Below, in pieces: positions 43,300 through 55,141 of a DNA stretch of 64,000 bases; position 1 is the stretch's first letter, and each line of letters opens with the position of its first letter. The position numbers and the translations under genes are program-made. The stretch lies in assembly GCA_030220185.1 (NCBI GenBank), contig JASPKZ010001233.1, forward strand, positions 1,604,001-1,668,000. The letters run 5' to 3'. The notes beneath the pieces are model-generated. The model searched no databases. It worked only from the letters and a program-made list of their open reading frames with translations, and was not told the DNA's origin. This DNA comes from Diploptera punctata (Eukaryota; Arthropoda; Insecta; Blattodea; Blaberidae).

Positions 43300-43789
43300 T
43301 TGTTGTTTTCAAATGCTGGGCCTTGGCAATGAAGCCATTAGCGTTCTTGCTCTCCAATATTTCTCTATGGTGGATCCAACAGGTAATACTTCACAGATTA
43401 GTTCAGCATAAATGTAACCGTTTTTTAAGCGGGCACCAATTTTTTATTTGTAATGGTGATTACATCACCCACTCACATAAACCCCCAGTATGACTGCAGG
43501 ACCACACATGCCGTTGGTTAATGAGTCCATCGGACCTTGCCGGAAGGATATATATTTTTTTGTATCCACCGACCATTCTCACAAGCACCATTTGTGGACT
43601 ATTTATACGCCGTGGCATGCCAGTGTAGGTGTTGAAATAGCATTTCCTCTATTTCTGATGGTGTGGTTATACCGCCATTACTCGATCCTCATAGCCTCAT
43701 TTGTAAAAGCAGGTTGCACCACGAGCAAGTTGAGGTTGAGATTTGGATAGGAGAGGTTATGGAATGCACTTCACTATCCTTTGCAACCC
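43300..43789. other. GC-richer unclassified block
   Basis: Includes gccgttggttaatgagtcca and an 86-codon ORF of no recognised similarity. Its position directly before the RNase H LINE remnant suggests an inserted repeat. Confidence 0.35.
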
Positions 43790-44870
43790 CCTATAAAACA
43801 TAGATGAAGCCAATCCTCAAACATGGAGGAGAAATTAAACCTCTAAGTAACAACACCAGCAGGAAAACACTGGAACTCTGTCAAAATAGAATGCTATGAA
43901 TAACAATCGGAGCAGTCAAGACTACCCCAACCATAGCACTAAGAGTGGCAACAGGGAAGAACCCACTTCAAGATGATCATGAACTACAAGCATTAGTGCT
44001 GCATGAGAAACTAAATGCAAACAAACACAAACATCCCTGGTACCAGAAGAAAACAAGTAAAACATCACTGATAACACAAAAAACATTAAAAGACAAAGTA
44101 AATTAAATAATCCCAGAAAGAACAAAAAGCAAGGCATTACCCAGCCCACCACTCATAAACCCATTAGAATATCTGGATATAAAATCAGAACTATCGCTTA
44201 CACAACCTATATCCAAATCTATGGATCTACCATGTAACATGTTACAAATCTCCTTGGAAACCATATATACCAGATACCCATCAGATGAATGGTTAAGGAT
44301 AATACACTGAAGGCTCCCTGAGTAACACAGAAGATGGAACAAGAATATACAATGAAATCTTTTCCCAATATATTTCACTTGGACCGGGAGCAACAAATTT
44401 TGATGTATAACTAAAGCAATAGAAACTGCACTACATACTATTTTATACAGGTGCAGTATAAGTAATATTGATAGATTCAATATCAGCAATATTAGCAATA
44501 ACTGGTAACCAACAAAATACTCCAATCATCCAGAACAAAAATTGAAGAAGCTCAAGGTAAACACACTGTATTACAGTGTGTACTGTCGCATGTGAGATTA
44601 CTGGGTAATGAACGAGCAGACTTCCTAGCAAAAAAAAAGGCTCCAAAATCAGGCTGAGGACAACAAAAGAGATATCCCTACAAAGAAGACAACAGGAGCT
44701 AAAACAAAAAATACATCTCAAAAGAAGAGAACAGAATATAAAAGATCTTCAAAATAATAAATCTGAAGATGTAGCGAAATATGCTGAAACAATTAAACGC
44801 CTCCCTAGAAGAACAGCAGTAACTCTCTTCAGATTGGAAATGGGCCATGACTGTCTGGATGACCACCTTC
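43790..44870 (+). pseudogene. Non-LTR retrotransposon end with RNase H domain
   Basis: + strand pieces: ILKHGGEIKPLSNNTSRKTL, LQDDHELQALVLHEKL, PLEYLDIKSELSLTQPISK, YPSDEWLRI, a TWTGSNKF-like patch and KAIETALH (RNase H acidic site), LLGNERADFLAK and finally RLPRRTAVTLFRLEMGHDCL. This is the RNase H and C-terminal part of an I/R1/Jockey-type LINE, riddled with frameshifts. Confidence 0.75.
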
Positions 44871-44876
44871 ATAATA

Positions 44877-45125
44877 ATAATAATAATAATAGCTTTATTT
44901 TACCTGGCAGAGTTAAGGCCTTAAGGTAAGGCCTTGTCTACCACTCAACCAGAATGGGGATTGTCCCTAGAACTATGGGATGCTTCTTGTGGAGAAAATT
45001 TTCTCCTAAGCAAGGAACATTTGCTAAATTACAGGCAACTTGACCCCGAGAAAAAGGACAGGATAAACATTGCTTTACTGGGAAGCAAGAGGACTAATAG
45101 TGTAAACCAAGCTCCAGCCATTTGA
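44877..45125. repeat. (AAT)n and interspersed repeat; small ORF of unknown nature
   Basis: AAT repeats, then gctttattttacctggcaga and cttgtctaccactcaaccag, matching 22463-22510. An open frame of about 63 codons (LELWDASCGENFLLSKEHLL) continues beyond; I do not recognise it. Confidence 0.5.
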
Positions 45126-45129
45126 AAAC

Positions 45130-46970
45130 AACGACAACACATTATGTTATAAAGTCAGTAGGGCTATTATGACTTTTTGATAAGAGATTTAAATTAAAAA
45201 TTCACTTTATGTTTGTATGTCTTGTTAGGGACATTTTGTCTATGTATCTAGGAATTGCATAACAAATGCAAATGTTGTTAAAATGGTATAAGTAAACAAA
45301 CAACATTTTTATTAATAGTGAGTGGAGAACATATTTTAACCGACTTACTTCCCAATATTAATTTAAATATAACATTTTTATTTATTTATTTATTTATTTT
45401 TTTTTTTGCCTGCAGAAGTATCCAAGGGGAAATTTAACAATTATGGATTAGTGCACCATAAAATAATGTAGCTATGTACTATAGTTCAGTAGTTAGTTAA
45501 ATCCCAATATTTAATCTAACATATTATAATATTCTCAAGTTTATGAGGTGCTTTCTTACAATTGAAAATCTTGAAATATGTAGATTTTTTTTTCTCAAGA
45601 AAAAATCACATTTTCCAAGGTCTTGAGCATATTTGATATCTGGAAACAAAATATTTAGGCATTTAAAATAACAGGAAAGGTAGTCAAATTCTATTTAAAA
45701 ATAGTAAAAGGTGATTATTTAAAATATATAAAATATAATTAATATTTCTAAGAAGTAACACTCTGAGGTTTTAAAATTCTCTATACCTTTATAGAAGACT
45801 GGATATGAGGTGAGGTATAAAGAATTATAATTTAATTCTTAAATTAAACCTCATAGTGATTTTTCCTATAAAAGTTCAACCGTGAGGTTTCTTTAATAAT
45901 CTTAAGATCATAATATAAATTAATTTTTGTAAGAATTAAATTTATGTAGAAAAGTAATAATTATAATTAAATTGAATCATCTGATGGCATTTGTAATAAT
46001 TAAATGAATGATAAATTGAAAATGTATCTTAAATTAAACCTCATACTGATTTATTCCTATAAAAGTTCAATTAAATTCATATTAAATCGGAATAGTTTTT
46101 TTTTAATTAACCTACCTGGCGTATTTTATGTGCTGCAAATTATGCTTCTACATAGTTTATAGAACATAAAACAATGTAATTTATAGTTTTTAATGTGTTT
46201 AACATTTAAATGTATTTTTTCTTCTTACACAATGCATTTAACTGTTTACTGTAAGGGATTTCTTATTTAGCCCAAATTCCATTAATGTTTTTACAATTAA
46301 TATATTTAGAACAGTGCATTCTAATTCCTTCTAATTGAACATTAAAAATGCAAGTACAGGAGTATAAAAATGTGAAATATGAATTGAGTAAAAAAATACC
46401 AAATATAAAATCTTGCCATAATGTTTGAAAAATTATAAATCCTATATAATAATAAGTAGAAAAAAAAACATTTTGCTCAGTATTTCAAGGACACTTAAAA
46501 ATATAGGTGTAGTGCTGAAAATTAAAACCAAGAACTTGGATTTGTACTGTAGTTTGTTGAATATTGAGAAATGCATTTTTTAAACTTAAGATTAATTGCT
46601 TCTAGTAATATTTTATGTAAATGGAGAATGGTTAAAATGTGGTGTAGTGTAAATGTTGGTTTAACTTATGCCTTAATTTCTGAAAGAAGAGTAATAAGTG
46701 ATATCTATTTGAACAAATACCTTCATTCTCTGATCCTAACATATGAATACTTTTATTCTATTATTCTTACATATGCTTCTTCCCATCTATCACCAGACTA
46801 CAGAAAATGCTTCAATGAAACCCATACTAAACTTTAGTGGTTTTGCAATAATAATCCACATCTAAATCTGAGATTTATAATTTGAATTCTGTCAAGGCCA
46901 CTCAATTTTTTTGGGTGAGGAAAATTTCAGGATATGACTCTTTTCAGAGATATATATATATTTTTATTTT
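45130..46970. other. AT-rich intronic sequence with one PLE-type hairpin remnant
   Basis: 45770-45885 carries aattctctataccttta, gaagactggatatgaggtga, ggtataaagaattataattt and aaacctcatagtgatttttc, a shortened relative of the hairpin at 29666. A second tail-like sequence lies at 46030-46075. Nothing else recognised. Confidence 0.5.
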
Positions 46971-46974
46971 TTTG

Positions 46975-47262
46975 TCTAATGCCATCAGATTGTCTTTCAT
47001 GGCATTTCTTGCTTTCTCCCCTACATTGGTGGAATTGTAATCCATTTCTTAGGTTGGGGCACCTTAAAGGCAGAGTTATGTTACCCCAATGATATGATTG
47101 GTGATAAATAATAATGAAGTGTCAGGGAAGTCCTTAACCTAAATTCCAGATCATGGGCAACCACCAGAAATAAAATTGCTATGGGCTGACCGGGAATTGA
47201 ATGCAGGACCTCATGAATTGTAGTCAGAAACGCTGACCACTAGCTCGTGAGGCTTGTCTTTC
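46975..47262 (-). mobile_element. tRNA-headed SINE, family S5, antisense
   Basis: cagattgtctttcatggcat, cctaaattccagatcatggg, complement of box B in aattgaatgcaggacctc, and gctgaccactagctcgtgag. Matches 34681-34982. Confidence 0.75.
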
Positions 47263-49727
47263 AAAGATATAAAACATGCAAGATTCCTAGATGTAAGAGC
47301 TCAACGTCTAACATCCCATTTAATCTCATAGTAATAGGTAACGTTAAACCCACAAATCAAATATGATAACTATCAGATTTTATATATCAGATTTTTTAAT
47401 TCATTCTTATTTTTAGAGACATTATTTTAACATCTAAGGTCATATCATCTCTACATTTTATATTTGAGAAGTGGGTTACAAGTACACCATGCCAGGAGAG
47501 AGACCAGGAATGTCGAAAGACAAACCTGGGGCATTTGAAAAAAAAAAAATTGAGTAGGCTATTATATGCATCATTTGTTTATTGTAGTTTACTGCATTAA
47601 TTTTAATGATATAAGATGATAATTTATGATGAATGAGATTCCAACTTGTATTACATTAATGAACAAACAGAAAAAAACTAAAAGAAACAACTCATTCAGG
47701 TTTGTTCACTATAATATTTCTATTTGGGACCTCCAAATATAAGCTCAAAACACTACCATTTGGTTGGTTGTTCAATGTTTTATATAATAAGCTAAAGTCA
47801 GTAAGGCCCAATTCAAATCTGGTCTTGAAATAACAGAATTTTTTTTTTTCAGAGGCCTCTTTTTTTCTGGCTTGAAGTTCTTTTATGTGCCATAAATCTA
47901 TGATACAGGACCCTTGGCTTCAGTTTCCTTCCTTAGGAACACATACTCATGATTTTTACACCTTGAGATTCCGTCAACCATGGCCAAGTTTAAAATCATG
48001 AATGACAGAAGTGAGCATGATAATCACTAGTTCACCGGATGAACAAAATCATTTGGTAAAATTCTAGATTTGTCTTTCTCAATTTTATTACAGTTTACGA
48101 ACTTTTTCTGGATTTATATTAAACATTGCATTTGTGGTTCACAAGAATAACACATATTTTAAAACATAGTAAAGAGATTGTCTTGTATTGATGTTAAATA
48201 TTGTGGCTAGCTACCGGGGGGTCATTCTCACCTTGTTTTATTGTAATAAAACGCAGCAGATGATCACATAAAATTCCACAATAATTTTATTTGATTCTAT
48301 AAACTTTCAGCAACATTTCACTCATAAATTTCTTGCTTTAAGGTTTATCATCATCATCTTCTTTCATGGATTAGGTCTCTGCCTGTTCTGATCTTTCATT
48401 TGTTCAGCCCAGCGTTTATCCAAGTCATATTCTTGTAATTCCATCCAGGTTAGTCGTGTGAGATTACTGAGAAAGATCTTTTTACATGTTGGATTTCCAG
48501 CCCAACACACAACCCCCAACCTGGAGAATCAGAGGTTTTCTGTTGGGGTCTCTTTCCCTGAGAAGGTTGCCTTGTTCTTGGCTAACAAAAGTCCTCTTCC
48601 TGATTTATTTTCGGAGTTTTACTTCTCCTACACCCTTACCAATACTCACATTTAGGGTAAAGTGTGTTGGGGCTTTTTATTGACAGCCATGTCTAGATCT
48701 GCCATATTCAATTTAAGCAGGGCCACCTCTTGCAGGATGTGATTCTTCACCATGTACAGACGGTCTCGGTTATAGCTTCATCGGAGATAAAGATCTTGCA
48801 TATCTCCTCCACTTAACCCTGGGTTGGTGAGGACCAGTGTAGTGTCTACCCCTAACAAAGTACTACCCCTTTCTTCCCCTTGACTCCTTTAAAGTTTATC
48901 TATCACACAATTATTTCCAGTCTTTAACGCTTTCACTTGTCACAGTTTCATCTGGTCACAGTCCACTGTATCGCTGTTATAACACAACTAACAACTCCCA
49001 ACCCTGGCAACAGTTTATATAGTCCAGGAAGGAAATGTTTTAGTGTCCAGTCGAAATTCTTCTAGTTTAGAAGTTTCAGGAGTCAGTCTCTAGAAGGGAG
49101 GGGTAGATGCATACAGAACTTTCCGGAATGGAAGTTTATACACTTTGATCCTCTGCTCGAGTCTTTCAACTCATGAGTCAATGCTTTTAAAATTCATGGT
49201 AGAACACTGTTGAGGTAAAAATTTTAAAATTTGTACTTGATAAAACAGTCATCCTCAGTTATATTAACTTCTGTTGTAAAACGTCAACACACTATTAAAA
49301 TCCAGGTCTTTCAAAGAGCGTGCTCCATTTCAGGATTTCTCATAGTTCTGAAATTATTTAATATTTCATATAGAGGGTTTTGATTGTTGGGCATGTTCAC
49401 GAGTCAGTGACTCACATATCTATTTCCACTAATGTGCGACCACTACTCTAGTCATCACCTGCAAAATTCAAATGCCACTATCACAATGCATCACAATATT
49501 TTTAAATTTCTCATATTTCTGATTGATAATGAAAGTAGTGACGCTTGTGGTGTAATTTACTGACCATTTAAAATCATTTGAGGCTCTTCTTTGTCAAATT
49601 AAGGCATAAGCACTTGAGCTTGCACTGTGGTGGTGAGAGTGTTGCACACTTACACATGGAGAGGTGGTGCTGGCAGTTTGTGATACTGCAGGCATATTGG
49701 TAATGTTTTTGATAATACATGTTACAG
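47263..49727. other. Intronic sequence, mostly unclassified
   Basis: 47465-47545 is an inverted fragment of SINE S5 (gtgggttacaagtacaccat). 48340-48900 is GC-richer with two overlapping 65-codon frames and looks like a repeat body, but no similarity is recognised. No Graf exon was found here. Confidence 0.45.
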
Positions 49728-49830
49728 ACATATGCCATGCCAGGAAAGATCCCTAAACCAGAAGAGAGAACTCTGGATGATACAGGATTTAATTTTGTCA
49801 AGAAGTGCATTGATGTTCTTGAAAGCAGAG
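49728..49830 (+). CDS. Graf: Graf exon: PH-GAP linker and first GAP helix
   Basis: 103 nt, acceptor catgttacag, donor gtgagt. It encodes TYAMPGKIPKPEERTLDD (variable linker) and GFNFVKKCIDVLESR, the first helix of the RhoGAP domain (human: GFSIIRKCIHAVETRG). It ends in phase 1. Start and end were fixed by matching phases with both neighbours. Confidence 0.93.
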
Positions 49831-49849
49831 GTGAGTGTTAAACTATTAT

Positions 49850-50165
49850 ATATGTTACACCATTCGAACACAGACATGAACATCAACAATTTTTTTCTCT
49901 TATATAATTCTCTTTCATCCGAGTTGGGGTTCAAGTTCCAGTTCAAGCATTAATTTTTCATATATTTGAAGAGAAAAAATATATGCTCAGTCTGGGGTTT
50001 GTACCCAGAACCTTTGGCTTTCTATGCCGATGTTCTACCAACTGATCTACCTTAGCACTCCAATCTAAACACAAATTTTTCTCTTATACATTGTTGATTC
50101 CTGAACTAATTTTTCTTTCTAAAATAAAATCCTGTCCTAGTCAGAAAAGTGTTAATTCAAATATA
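49850..50165. mobile_element. Family F2 remnant with nested family F1 half
   Basis: 49855-49960 (cattcgaacacagacatgaa, ggttcaagttccagttcaag, cattaatttttc) is F2. 49963-50112 (atatttgaagagaaaaaata, ctggggtttgtacccagaac, ctaccaactgatctacctta) is an antisense F1 half. F2 resumes with taatttttctttctaaaata. taatttttc is duplicated around the F1 piece. Confidence 0.65.
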
Positions 50166-50208
50166 AAATTGAAATATGAAGGTATACCGCTTAAAAATAG
50201 TGTATAAA

Positions 50209-50837
50209 TTATCATAAGTAATGCCACGAGTGATTTCCAAATTATCGATAAATTCACTCCTCAGTTCGTAATATGTGAATTTATCTAGAATTTGGAAATC
50301 AAGAGTGACATTTGTTAGGACTATTTAACAAATAAAATTAAGATGTTTACTCACAAATCATCGTTTAACTATAGTTATTTTAAAATATTTATATATTTAA
50401 TGTAAACGGTGATGTTTGAAAACAAATCAGAAATGTGAGGTTATGTTCATTCACTGCTGCTTGATCATGTTATTTATTGCCAAATAAGATCGCAATATTG
50501 TAAGAGTGCACCCAAGTGGAGAAATAATGAAAAACATCAAACAATATATCATAATCAACATTATGGGTTATTCATTTATTTTTTTAGTAAACAACTTGGT
50601 AAAATCAAGGATTTTTTTCATTATTTGCTATATTCAATGTATTTGTTGGAGAAAAATAATGCTTTGACCTGTTCAGAACATTAAAAAGGAGGAGCTTTCT
50701 TTATCACAAAAGCAGGAGCTGATAAAGAGAAATCGATAAAGAGCGAGGTGAAACACGACTGTCATTGGTAGTAAAACAACATTCATTGAAACGTGAATGG
50801 TCATTGACTAGCATTTGTGGCATGAGTTAAATAGTCA
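50209..50837 (-). repeat. Rep-H copy, antisense
   Basis: Starts ttatcataagtaatgccacg and ends gcatgagttaaatagtcaat; the hairpin is at 50223-50317. Confidence 0.75.
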
Positions 50838-50849
50838 ATAAAAATATTT

Positions 50850-51055
50850 CTGAATAGAAGTCGTCAGATGGCGTTGTTGATAGCAATGGCTATTGGCCTT
50901 CAGAATTATATAAGAGGAAAGAATTGTTGATGTTCATATCGGTGTTCGAATGGTGTAACTTGTATCATTCAACGCATTGAGTCAGAGATCCAGGGTTTGA
51001 GTCCCAGTTCAAGCATTAATTTTTCTTTCTAAAATAGAATTCTGTCCAAATCTGG
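50850..51055 (+). mobile_element. Family F2 element, sense arm
   Basis: gcaatggctattggccttca, ttgatgttcatatcggtgtt, cgaatggtgtaacttgtatc, gggtttgagtcccagttcaa, gcattaatttttctttctaa. Confidence 0.7.
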
Positions 51056-51063
51056 AAAGTGTT

Positions 51064-51412
51064 AATTTATATATCCATCCATCCATAGTAATTCTGCCCG
51101 AGGGCAGGTCTTTCACTGCAATCATAGCATTTTCATGCTATACTTTGCAGCTTTACTAGGGACTTATAGGTTGGTAGCTTCCCGTTGCTTTCCACACCAG
51201 TGAAGGATGATGATGATAATGATAAGGATGATGATGGCTGGATGATTTTCGGGGACTGTTGGGCCCTAAGCTTCCTGACATTTTGTCTTACAGGTGAGGA
51301 AAAACCCCGAAAAAAACCTCACCCAGGAGTCTGTCCCGACGGGGAATTGAACCCAGCCCCATTGCATGACAAGGCAGCACGCTACCTCGAGACCACAGCG
51401 GTGGATAATTTA
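51064..51412 (-). mobile_element. tRNA-headed SINE, family S2, antisense full-length copy
   Basis: (ATCC)n, taattctgcccgagggcagg, tctttcactgcaatcatagc at the left; gggaattgaacccagcccc, ctcgagaccacagcggtgg at the right. A GATGAT microsatellite is expanded in the middle. Confidence 0.8.
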
Positions 51413-51451
51413 AATATAACATCGAAATATTGTATTTGTTTTTTGAAATGC

Positions 51452-51608
51452 ATCAGAGAACATTTTTTTGAGAACTCACCTCATAAATTTCATGTTTTTC
51501 ACGATCCTGCAGTTTCAGACGATATATCCATCTTCAGCCATAACTCCTTGGAGTATCATGAAAAACATGAAATTTATAAGGTGAGTTGTCAAAAAACATT
51601 TTCTCCAA
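51452..51608. mobile_element. PLE-type hairpin element
   Basis: Arms gagaactcacctcataaatt, tcatgtttttcacgatc and complement (catgaaaaacatgaaattta, taaggtgagttgtcaaaaaa). Confidence 0.75.
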
Positions 51609-51636
51609 TGAATTTTAATAATTATACCTCATAATT

Positions 51637-52703
51637 AGAGATCCATGAAAGTGGTTTTATTTTTAGGGAAAATTTGTTTTAAAATTTCAAGATTTTGATG
51701 TTGGGAATTTGGCAGTGTTATTCTAAAAAAATGTAAATTTGAGTCTTTCTAATCCTAGTTTAGTATATTAAACCCAATAAGAATGATATATCCAGTAGTT
51801 TAAGGTCAACTTTTAGCTTGTACAATTTATATCGATTTTAATACACTACAAATGCATAAAATTTTAATCATAGTCACTAATTTGTAAGCAAAATTTACAA
51901 TGCATGTTAGAGATATGTAATCCAATAAAAAAAAGTGTGTTTATATAACTAAATTCTGTTTTAATTAAATTTGGAATAATAATAATATCAATATGATATA
52001 ATTACTCATGGTCCGTTGTTAGCTTATTCAGATTTGGCAGTGCTTGCATTATTGTCAGGTTACTGCTTATGCTTAAATAAATGTTTTCTACAGATTTGAA
52101 CATACTATTTATTATATTTGAAGAGAAAAATTTTTCTCTTCAAATATAATTTATCCTTCTATGAGAAGTGTTAAATTAATAATAAAATCGTCAATACTAT
52201 TTATTACTTAATAATGATTGATATGAAATTGATAATTATGTCTGCAAAAATTTAAGGGGAAAAAACTTATCTTACATGTTAACATAATTTGTATTTCTTG
52301 GAATTCATATTGGCTATAGAACTTAAAATCTATGGAGAGACCACATTTGAGCATGAGAAGGACAGAAAATATTACTTCTATGTTGTGAACTGTGTTGCAA
52401 CCATTTCCCTTTGCAAGAGTGCTTGGAGGAAGCAGATATGGCAGTTAAAAAGAACATGGAATCCAAAAACAATGTTTAAAAATGCATTATGAAAATTTCA
52501 CGAATAGAACAAAAAAATCTCCAGAATTCGTTGAAAATTTTAAATTTTGGTGTTATTTCACGTTATCGTAGAATTTTGCATTATTTTGCAATTCATAAAT
52601 TCTTTTTTTGAGGTTATGGGAAGTGGAGTTAAGAAATAGTACAAGAAAATGACAAAATTAGAGCATTTCATGTAATCGCGACTTGCAAATTTCACGGATC
52701 TCT
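51637..52703. mobile_element. Possible TIR element of about 1.07 kb
   Basis: agagatccatgaaa at 51637-51650 is inverted as tttcacggatctct at 52690-52703. Between them are AT-rich sequence, a nested F1 stem (52115-52193) and a 67-codon frame at 52289-52492 that I do not recognise. No clear TSD. Could be a hAT-like non-autonomous element or coincidence. Confidence 0.35.
52115..52193 (+). mobile_element. Family F1 stem-only derivative with 13-bp TSD
   Basis: 79 bp between atactatttatta at 52102-52114 and 52194-52206. It is the outer stem tatttgaagagaaaaa joined directly to tttttctcttcaaatataat, then the family tail gtgttaaattaataataaaa. All tRNA-like sequence is missing. Confidence 0.88.
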
Positions 52704-53320
52704 ATTCATAATGTTTACTTCCCAACATTAATTTAATATATTATATATGTATTTAATATACACAGACAAGCCTCTATAAGCAATAGTGAACATAACTAAA
52801 GAGAAAAATTTCTGTGAACTAAGATTTGATCCCTTGACCTGTTTATTATATCTGTTGTGTTTATTATATAGTATATAATAATATTTCTCATCGATAATTG
52901 GACCACATTCTGCAAAAAAGGAACCAAACCTCATATTTGAAATATATGAGTTAATGCTATAATATTGTTCCTCAGATATCGCTCCATAATCTGCATAAGA
53001 GATCCAACCCATGACTTGCATTGTTATACCATCTATGAACCAAATAAGAAAATATTAATAGAATATGCCACATTTCTCTTTCTGCAGAAAGAGCCAAACA
53101 CTAAAAATATGTGAAATTAAAAATATTTGAGTTACCAGCTTTCTCATAAAAAAGTAAGCTCTTTGATAATCTGTTAATTGAAGTAATAAGTAATAGTTTA
53201 TATTTATTAGTGAATTTTTTATTGACATTTAACTTTAATTGAATTTTTCTCATTTCAGTTGCCTTGTGGCTTGGTTCCTTTCTGTAGAATGTGGTCCAAT
53301 TAAACTAATTTTTACTTTAA
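52704..53320. other. Intronic sequence, nothing recognised
   Basis: AT-rich, no repeat or exon assigned. Confidence 0.5.
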
Positions 53321-53324
53321 ACTA

Positions 53325-53437
53325 AAAATATATAAAACAATTATTCTTCCAGTTATATAGATGTAAAACATGGACTCTTACTTTAAGGGAAGAAAAAGGG
53401 TTACTAATATTTGAGAAAATTTTTGGACCAAAAAGTA
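53325..53437 (+). pseudogene. LINE-A fragment, sense
   Basis: taaaaatatataaaacaatt, catggactcttactttaagg and gaaaatttttggaccaaa match the GCETWTL to KIFGPK segment of LINE-A. Confidence 0.7.
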
Positions 53438-53504
53438 TAATATCAAAATAAAAAATTGAAATGTGTAAATTTACAATGAGTGTACACTATTACATCTTAC
53501 TACC

Positions 53505-54715
53505 TAACTAACTAGCTCTATCTAACCCAGAAGTTCATAGCCACATGCGCATGAGCTCTCCATATGTTCCTATCCTCATCTAATATTTTTCAGTAATTCC
53601 CATTATAATTCACCTCCCTCAAATCATGGTTAAATTTATTCTCCCATCTAATTTTGGCCTACCTATTGGGTGCATTCCTACTGGTTTCCCTAATTTCCAT
53701 GCCTCTCTTTCATTCCCCATAAGTACCACATGTCCTCCCCATCACAGTCTATGAGACTTAAGTGTTCTTATCACATCTATTTTCATATAAATATCATGTA
53801 GCACACTGTTATTTGGTTTTTTCCCATTCACCTGTTCAGCTCTCTTTGGTCCAAAAATTTTCCTAAGCACTTTATTCTCAAATACTCTTAGGGTCGTATG
53901 TTAGAACATTACTCTCTACTCAAATTACTTCCAGTCACTAGTGAGCTGATTCACCGTGAGCAATTGCTGAGAACGAATTAACGGCCGACTTATCGGTCAT
54001 GCACGAGCGTCGACGTTTTCGTAATATTGGCAACGAATTACCCAGAATTCTCAGCGATAAAACCACTTCCGTTATTTTCGTCTGCTATAGAGGAATGCAT
54101 TTATGCTTGCATCCCGCAAATAATACCGTATACAAACACGTCTGCGACACGCAATATTACGCCGATTCTCCTGTTCTTCCAGTTGAATTCTTTGGTAGAC
54201 TCTATCAAATTCCTCTTCTCCGTGTATACCGAAAACATGATCGAAGTCTTCAAGGTCCGACATCTTGGATAAATGTTGGATAAAGCAGCAAAGTACATCG
54301 ATTACCATTGGTTCCTGTTCGGTTCCCTTCGGGATTTTAATTTGAGTTGCTCATGTAAGGTACCTCCGCAGGTAGCTTACAAATTTAACCAATTATTATC
54401 GCATGAACAGATTTCTGAGTAAGCAAAATCGTATTAGCATACAACTTGCTCAGCAGAGAAGGCATTTTACTGTCTAATGCGTCCAAACATGCGACCCTTA
54501 AACTTTCTTCTCCTCTTTTCAAGTAAGAAACCCTGTTTTGCATCCATATAACATAATTACAAGAATAGTTGTTTATATTTTTTAATTTGGCATTTTTTTA
54601 AATAAATTGGTATGACAAGTCCTTGTAATGCATAATAGCATTGCTTTTCCAGAAATGAGTTTAATTTCTTTCTGTACCACATTCCAGCTTGTAATTATTG
54701 TTCCTAGGTTTATAT
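53505..54715 (-). pseudogene. LINE-A 3' region, antisense, split by a Harbinger-like element
   Basis: 53505-53890 and 54501-54715 together cover the antisense LINE-A end (gagctctccatatgttccta, ccaaaaattttcctaagcac; then ctgttttgcatccatataac, ggtatgacaagtccttgtaa). The element at 53891-54497 lies between with TTA on both sides. Confidence 0.8.
53891..54497 (-). mobile_element. PIF/Harbinger-like non-autonomous DNA transposon, TSD TTA
   Basis: Terminal inverted repeats gggtcgtatgttagaac and the complement of gtccaaacatgcgaccc, with TTA at 53888-53890 and 54498-54500. A 3-bp TTA/TAA duplication is typical of PIF/Harbinger. The - strand frame 54308-54072 includes MSDLEDFDHVFGIHGEEEFD, an acidic N-terminus plausible for a Harbinger ORF. 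Second copy at 58564-59107. Confidence 0.7.
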
Positions 54716-54716
54716 A

Positions 54717-54840
54717 AGATTTAAATTAAAATGCTTTATACCTCACCTCATAGGCCAGCCTTCTAATTAGTGGTGAGGTATATAGCATTTTAATTTAAAT
54801 CTTAAATTGAACCTCTTAGTGATTTTTCCTATAAAATTTC
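54717..54840. mobile_element. PLE-type hairpin just upstream of a Graf exon
   Basis: Stem agatttaaattaaaatgctt, tatacctcacc (54717-54749) with complement 54771-54803, then tail gaacctcttagtgatttttc. It ends within 50 bases of the exon at 54886. Confidence 0.75.
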
Positions 54841-54885
54841 AATTTGAATACATGCTTATATATTACTGAAATATTTATTTCTTAG

Positions 54886-55110
54886 GGCTGGAGGAACAAG
54901 GTCTCTATCGTGTTGTTGGAGTAAGTTCTAAAGTGTCTAAACTGTTGACAATGGGTCTAGACCGACGGAAATCAGAAAAATTGAATAATCTGGATGATCC
55001 ATTTGAATGGGAAAGCAAAACCATTACTAGTGCTCTAAAGACTTACTTGAGAAACCTTCCAGAACCTCTTATGACATTCCGTTACCATAATGGCTTCATA
55101 GCTGCTGCCA
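54886..55110 (+). CDS. Graf: Graf exon: RhoGAP core with arginine finger
   Basis: 225 nt, acceptor atttcttag, donor gtaagt. It encodes LEEQGLYRVVGVSSKVSKLL, then a charged loop, then ESKTITSALKTYLRNLPEPL and FIAAA. GLYR carries the catalytic arginine finger inserted into the GTPase active site, and the K-TYLR-LP-PL block is the conserved GAP helix contacting Rho. All key residues visible here are intact. Inverted-repeat elements flank it closely on both sides (stems ending about 82 nt upstream and starting about 31 nt downstream). Confidence 0.95.
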
Positions 55111-55141
55111 GTAAGTATCTCTGAAATTAAATCATGTATTT

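Noticed and set aside
43490..43750. 86-codon ORF as a membrane protein
   Set aside because: The short hydrophobic stretch is incidental; GC-richer repeat-like sequence next to a LINE remnant, no recognised family.
52289..52492. 67-codon ORF as a Graf or other host exon
   Set aside because: No GRAF similarity, no fitting splice phases, and it lies within a probable TIR element.
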